A stretch of 64,000 bases of DNA, taken from an uncultured bacterium (lineage in GTDB: Bacteria > Actinomycetota > Coriobacteriia > Coriobacteriales > Coriobacteriaceae). Below, piece after piece: positions 60,787 through 64,000 of the stretch. The stretch spans positions 1 to 64,000 of the forward strand of contig CAJMQJ010000001.1 of NCBI GenBank assembly GCA_905215525.1, given 5' to 3'. Below the pieces are notes generated by a model that did no database searches, had not been told where the DNA came from, and saw nothing but the letters and a program-made list of their open reading frames with translations. Within the stretch, counting starts at the first letter, position 1. Every line of letters starts with the position of its first letter. The translations under genes and the position numbers were made by a program.

Positions 60787-61476
60787 CTACTTTTTGCGGT
60801 GCAAAAAGCGCGCGATGTCTTCTTCGGTGGGGCTTTTGATGTCAAAGCGCAGCGAGAGCCAGCGCAGCCCCATGGTCACCACGACGCAAACGACCAGCGC
60901 GGCGACATTGCTGACCAAGCCACTCATAACGAGGCTTACATAGCTTGCCGATCCGGCGATGGCCGCGATGGCATAAAAGTTAGTGCGTTGGAAAATGCCC
61001 GGAACCACGCCCATAAAGCCGTCGCGCAACATGCCACCGCCCACCGCGGTGAAAAAGCCCATCATGATGCACACCGCCGGCGCAAAGCCGTAGACCAGCG
61101 CCTTGTCTGCTCCAGTGGCAGCATAGATGCCGACCGAGATAATGTCGAGCAGGGGAATGAGTTTTTCGGGCTTATCGACGATTGCCGGGAAGATATAGAT
61201 GATGGCGGCTGTGGCGATGGAGAGCGGTAGTGCCATGGGCTGGTTGAGGATGTAGACGTTGCCGACCTGGAGCGTCATATCGCGCAAAAGACCGCCGCCC
61301 AGACCGCAGACCACCGCGAGCGCGACCGCGCCCACCAGGTCGAGCTTGTGCTCGCGAGCGACCAGCACGCCCGAGATCGATGCCGCGACAACGGCGAACA
61401 TTTCGAGCCAAAACGGGATGGCGACCATGGCATCCGTGGCGTGTGAGGTAACGGTCATAGCGGCGACGACGGGCAA
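60787..61476 (-). CDS. UPF0126/TRIC-type membrane protein
   Basis: This 229-residue protein has seven predicted membrane helices in two similar halves, each with a Gly-rich motif: LVGAVALAVVCGLGGGLLRDMTLQ and FFTAVGGGMLRDGFMGV. This is the YicG/TRIC-like family, to which glycine uptake (YicG) or cation channel activity has been ascribed. The TTG at 61476 with AAGGA upstream and the ATG at 61458 are both possible starts. Confidence 0.85.
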   Translation of the reverse strand: MPVVAAMTVTSHATDAMVAIPFWLEMFAVVAASISGVLVAREHKLDLVGAVALAVVCGLGGGLLRDMTLQVGNVYILNQPMALPLSIATAAIIYIFPAIVDKPEKLIPLLDIISVGIYAATGADKALVYGFAPAVCIMMGFFTAVGGGMLRDGFMGVVPGIFQRTNFYAIAAIAGSASYVSLVMSGLVSNVAALVVCVVVTMGLRWLSLRFDIKSPTEEDIARFLHRKK

Positions 61477-61611
61477 GATGGGGTCCTTCTGATTGCGAGT
61501 TTAGACAATGCCCGTACATAGTACATGGTTGACGGGTCTGGCGACCCTATTGCTCGGTAAACGGTCGGGACTGGGTGGGGGCGTGGCGTTGCTGGAATGC
61601 CAGGGGTCCAG

Positions 61612-61688
61612 AACATGTACGTCACCCTCCAAAAACGACATTTTTCGACATCTTTGGAGGCTGACGTACATGTTTGGATTGAGCTCAC
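61612..61688. repeat. left inverted repeat of the nuclease cassette (itself palindromic)
   Basis: A 77-bp sequence that forms a hairpin by itself (AACATGTACGTCA and TGACGTACATGTT as outer arms, 61612-61674) and ends with TTTGGATTGAGCTCAC. Nearly the whole unit recurs inverted at 62799-62876. The 61477-61611 gap before it has no gene. Confidence 0.9.
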
Positions 61689-61718
61689 AGCATGAGTGAG
61701 TTGATTTACTCGCATCCG

Positions 61719-61770
61719 GTATATTTCCCCACTTCAACGGACATAAGAGTTGGATACCGGCTCAGAGCGA
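61719..61770 (+). promoter_or_regulatory. CCGGTAT...ATACCGG inverted repeat upstream of the nuclease gene
   Basis: CCGGTAT and ATACCGG lie about 38 bp apart within the 90 bp before the start codon. The arrangement could be a pair of operator half-sites for autoregulation; no promoter is clear. Confidence 0.35.
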
Positions 61771-61780
61771 GAGGCCCTCA

Positions 61781-62788
61781 ATGGATACCCCTGTTCTCAT
61801 TTCGCATAAAACCGCATGGCTTGTCCATCATGCACCCCAGAATTTGGTTCAGTCTCTTGCGCGGCACGACTACCAGATAGGCGCACAAGGCATCTCCACC
61901 CAGCAACGTGTTGCGCGCATACGACAGGTCCTTACCGACTGCGGCATTCCGTCCGATATGTTTAAGACTATCGATATCGCGGTTGTATTCGAATTCGAGC
62001 GAATTCGTACCAAAGGCGTCGTTTGCCACATTCTTGGACAAAATCTTCCCTACGAGCATATTAACGAGTTGACGCCCGGCATCTTTATCACCGACGAAGC
62101 CTTCACCTTCGTGCTCGCTGCCGAGTGGATGGATAGGATCGAATATCTCGAATATTGCTATGAAGTTTGCGGCGATTATCGCATGAGGCTCAATCCCGCC
62201 GACCCTTATACCGAGCAACCAGCCACCACCTCCAAGGATGAAATAATCGAACTGCTCGATCGGCATCCCGGCAAACCCGGTGCCACACGTGCACGGCTCG
62301 CGCTCAGGCATATCTACGATCGCTCGGCCTCGCCTATGGAGACCGCTTCGGCAATCGCTCTCTCACTCCCAACAAGCGAAGGCGGCGTTGGCATCCGAGG
62401 TATCGAACTCAACAAACCACTCGAGATCCCTCAACGTCTCTGGCATTGCGCCAAAGCTCGAACACTTAAAATCGATGCGCTCGTTACCTACAAGCGCAGG
62501 GAGCTCGGTATCGAATATAAGGGCGGTTTTCACGATGAGTTCGAGCGCAAAGGAGCAGATGCGGAGCGAGAGGCCGTTCTCTCCCAAATGGGATATCGAA
62601 TCGTTACGCTCACTTCGGCTCAGTTCGGCAGCCAACTCGCCTTTCACCGCGCCATGAACAACATTCGCGAAGCACTCGGCATGCCTCGCTGTACCGACAC
62701 CGGGCACCAGCGAGAGCAAAACGAACTACGCAAGGCTCTTATCCGCAACTGGAAAGGTATGCGAGACGAAGAGGCGCCTTCCGAATAG
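61781..62788 (+). CDS. AbiEi/DUF559-like protein with PD-(D/E)XK nuclease-type C-terminus
   Basis: The 335-residue protein has an N-terminal half (about 1-150; QQRVARIRQVLTDCGIP, TPGIFITDEAFTFVLAAEWMD) resembling AbiEi-type antitoxin regulators. Its C-terminal half (about 225-310) has LKIDALVTYKRRELGIEYKG, then ERKGADAEREAVLSQMGYRI, which fits the D...ExK core of DUF559/VSR-like endonucleases (Asp in IDAL, Glu and Lys in IEYKG). Many such stand-alone genes occur in Coriobacteria; their function is unknown. The gene is alone inside a pair of inverted repeats. GAGAGG precedes the ATG. A defence or selfish role is a guess. Confidence 0.75.
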   Translation: MDTPVLISHKTAWLVHHAPQNLVQSLARHDYQIGAQGISTQQRVARIRQVLTDCGIPSDMFKTIDIAVVFEFERIRTKGVVCHILGQNLPYEHINELTPGIFITDEAFTFVLAAEWMDRIEYLEYCYEVCGDYRMRLNPADPYTEQPATTSKDEIIELLDRHPGKPGATRARLALRHIYDRSASPMETASAIALSLPTSEGGVGIRGIELNKPLEIPQRLWHCAKARTLKIDALVTYKRRELGIEYKGGFHDEFERKGADAEREAVLSQMGYRIVTLTSAQFGSQLAFHRAMNNIREALGMPRCTDTGHQREQNELRKALIRNWKGMRDEEAPSE

Positions 62789-62798
62789 TGCCACTCCC

Positions 62799-62876
62799 GT
62801 GAGCTCAATCCAAACGTGTACGTCAGCCTTCAAAGATGTCGAAAAAATGTCGGTTTTGGAGGCTGACGTACATGTT
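62799..62876. repeat. right inverted repeat of the nuclease cassette (itself palindromic)
   Basis: A 78-bp inverted copy of 61612-61688. The outermost 16 bp on the gene side (GTGAGCTCAATCCAAA) is a perfect reverse complement; the rest has only a few differences. It starts 10 bp after the nuclease stop codon. Confidence 0.9.
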
Positions 62877-62911
62877 TGGGGAAGCGTGGGATCGAGACGT
62901 ATTTCGATAAC

Positions 62912-62938
62912 AAAAAAGCTCCCGTTGTTGGGAGCTTT
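62912..62938 (-). terminator. terminator after tRNA-Ser(CGA)
   Basis: AAAGCTCCC and GGGAGCTTT form a 9-bp stem followed on minus by a run of T, about 12 bp after the tRNA. Confidence 0.75.
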
Positions 62939-62949
62939 CTCAACCAAAA

Positions 62950-63040
62950 TGGCGGAGGAGGAGGGATTCGAACCCTCGTGACCTTATACAGGCCAAACGG
63001 TTTTCGAGACCGCCGCATTCAACCACTCTGCCACCCCTCC
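62950..63040 (-). tRNA. tRNA-Ser (anticodon CGA)
   Basis: A class II tRNA of 91 nt: acceptor GGAGGGG/CTCCTCC with one G-U pair, discriminator G and encoded CCA, D-arm TGGCAGAGTGGTTGAATGC, anticodon loop CTCGAAA (CGA), long variable arm and T-loop TTCGAAT. Confidence 0.95.
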
Positions 63041-63048
63041 GCGTGGGG

Positions 63049-63079
63049 TAAAAACAAAGCAGGCTCGAAGGCCTGCTTT
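63049..63079 (-). terminator. terminator or processing hairpin after tRNA-Ser(GGA)
   Basis: AAAGCAGGC and GCCTGCTTT form a stem followed on minus by TGTTTTTACC, 10 bp after the tRNA. No separate promoter is clear for the next tRNA, so termination may be partial. Confidence 0.65.
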
Positions 63080-63088
63080 GGAATTAAC

Positions 63089-63179
63089 TGGCGGAGAGTC
63101 AGGGATTTGAACCCTGGAGACGCTTTTGACGCCTACACGATTTCCAATCGTGCTCCTTCGGCCACTCGGACAACTCTCC
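63089..63179 (-). tRNA. tRNA-Ser (anticodon GGA)
   Basis: A class II tRNA of 91 nt: acceptor GGAGAGT/ACTCTCC, discriminator G and encoded CCA, anticodon loop TTGGAAA (GGA), long variable arm and T-loop TTCAAAT. Confidence 0.95.
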
Positions 63180-63195
63180 GTTAAATGCGAAAGTC

Positions 63196-63224
63196 AGTAT
63201 ACACGAGGAATCGCAAAGTGCAAA
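63196..63224 (-). promoter_or_regulatory. promoter of the tRNA-Ser genes
   Basis: On minus, TTTGCA (63219-63224) and TATACT (63196-63201) are 17 bp apart, 16 bp before the first tRNA-Ser. Confidence 0.65.
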
Positions 63225-63630
63225 CAGAAAAGTTGGCATTTTTTAAAACGCTTGGCCGTGCTTGGCGCTGCAGTGGGGCTTGAGGTCCCAAAAAACGGCT
63301 TCCGACCAGCGTGGTTGATCAACTCAATTGTTCAAAAAAGGGTATTCATAAGCGACTTGGCAATGAATTTAAAAATCTTTGGGTGGTGCTGTGGGCCACT
63401 GGTATGCATTTTGCGACCACAGCCTTGTGCCCGCTGACCTGCGGCTTGGCTCAGCTTGTCCCCACGGCACCGTATCTTGAACACAGATCCGTCAAGCATT
63501 TGGTCAGCATTTGGTTGGAATGCGCATGAAGTGCCGTGTGAGCATGGACATATGTGGAGGTCATGAGGTTGTAGCTGCATATTCTTGCAGCCTAGGAGGT
63601 TGAAAGATATTATTACCAAGTCTTTTCCTG
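63225..63630. other. gene-poor region upstream of rpsF
   Basis: No coding region can be supported here. It contains hairpins such as GCTGTGG...CCACAGC (about 63390-63423) and GCTGCATATTCTTGCAGC (about 63573-63590), and must carry the rpsF promoter, which I could not place with confidence. Confidence 0.5.
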
Positions 63631-63659
63631 CTTCAGGCGCACCTTCACGACCTGAAGCC
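63631..63659 (+). promoter_or_regulatory. hairpin in the rpsF leader
   Basis: GCTTCAGG and CCTGAAGC form an 8-bp stem with a 13-nt loop, 25 bp before the rpsF start. S6 operons are often autoregulated by an S6:S18-binding leader RNA at this position, but the CCG feature of that motif is not clearly visible here. Confidence 0.4.
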
Positions 63660-63684
63660 ACATTTGCCCAGAGGAGGTGACAAT

Positions 63685-63978
63685 ATGAAGGCTTATGAAC
63701 TGCTGTTCTTTGTTGACCCGTCGCTCGACCCCGAGACTCGTCTCGCTGTTATGAAGCGTATCGATACCACGATCGCTGAGGGCGCTGGCAAGGTCGACTC
63801 CGTTGACGAGTGGGGCAAGCGCAAGCTCGCCTACGAGATCAACGACCTCACCGATGGTGACTACACCCTCATCAACTTCCACGCAGATCCTACCCAGATC
63901 GCCGAGCTTGATCGCGTCCTGCGCATCACCGACGCTGTGGTCCGCCACATGATCGTCCGTCGCGACGACCAGGAGTAA
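63685..63978 (+). CDS. rpsF: 30S ribosomal protein S6
   Basis: The 97-residue protein starts MKAYELLFFVDPSLD and contains VDEWGKRKLAYEINDLTDGDYTLINF and the C-terminal LRITDAVVRHMIVRRDD, matching S6 in full. The ATG at 63685 has GAGGAGG eight bases upstream. In most bacteria ssb and rpsR follow; here the window ends. Confidence 0.97.
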   Translation: MKAYELLFFVDPSLDPETRLAVMKRIDTTIAEGAGKVDSVDEWGKRKLAYEINDLTDGDYTLINFHADPTQIAELDRVLRITDAVVRHMIVRRDDQE

Positions 63979-64000
63979 GACTGTCGTTTTGGACTGGGCT

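Noticed and set aside
61612..62876. Classic insertion sequence
   Set aside because: Inverted repeats are present but the enclosed gene has no transposase motif, so I call it a cassette.
63332..63661. 109-residue minus-strand frame upstream of rpsF
   Set aside because: No ribosome binding site, no domain, and it would run into the rpsF leader hairpin.

Overview
The window looks like the chromosomal origin region of a moderately GC-rich Gram-positive actinobacterium of the class Coriobacteriia, most likely Collinsella or a close relative. The basis is the gene set and order (jag, yidC, yidD, rnpA, rpmH, then dnaA, dnaN, recF, a DUF721 gene, gyrB, gyrA), parABS beside it, sortase-type surface proteins with Cna-B and thioester domains, WYL regulator pairs and the base composition. 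The genus is inferred from general familiarity, not from a database search.

Layout. 1-484: a tRNA-Lys(TTT) with its terminator and, at the left edge, what looks like the leader of an rRNA operon running off the window on the minus strand. 512-10128 (all minus): M29 aminopeptidase, a small membrane protein behind purC, an OmpR-type two-component system, a Tat lipoprotein behind a TSCPD protein, and a solute-binding protein translationally coupled to a diguanylate cyclase. 10261-15382: a large BIG2 adhesin lying between a displaced 3' end of purB and the intact purB. 15383-19610: tRNA-Gly(CCC) with repeated copies of its 3' end, then a thioester-domain adhesin. 19677-29068: a small membrane protein, a degenerate M28-type membrane protein with a huge low-complexity insertion, two WYL regulators, a DinG-type helicase-exonuclease and ddl; then rlmN.

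30398-46926 is the replication core. Left of the origin, on minus: rpmH-rnpA-yidD-yidC-jag and rsmG-(three parS sites)-parA-parB-YtxH-like protein. Right of it, on plus: an unusual HATPase/Gln-Pro-linker/winged-helix gene, dnaA, dnaN, recF, DUF721, gyrB and gyrA. DnaA-box-like sequences lie both upstream of the HATPase gene and between dnaA and dnaN, so the origin is probably bipartite. GyrA carries Phe where E. coli has Ser83.

46927-51100: a 184-bp inverted repeat, tRNA-Ile/tRNA-Ala/tRNA-Ile, a DUF151 nuclease-like gene with two small hypothetical genes, and typA. 51281-58722: a three-gene sortase-dependent pilus locus with no sortase gene, followed by an IS200-type insertion sequence. 59535-62880: a bactofilin-like membrane protein, a UPF0126/TRIC-type membrane protein, and a one-gene cassette encoding an AbiEi/DUF559-like PD-(D/E)XK protein bounded by about 77-bp inverted repeats that are themselves palindromic. 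62950-63978: two tRNA-Ser genes and rpsF at the right edge.

Most promising for new biology: the HATPase-wHTH protein at the origin, the inverted-repeat-bounded nuclease cassette, the purB-end duplication around an adhesin with a poly-G promoter spacer, and the degenerate M28 membrane protein.
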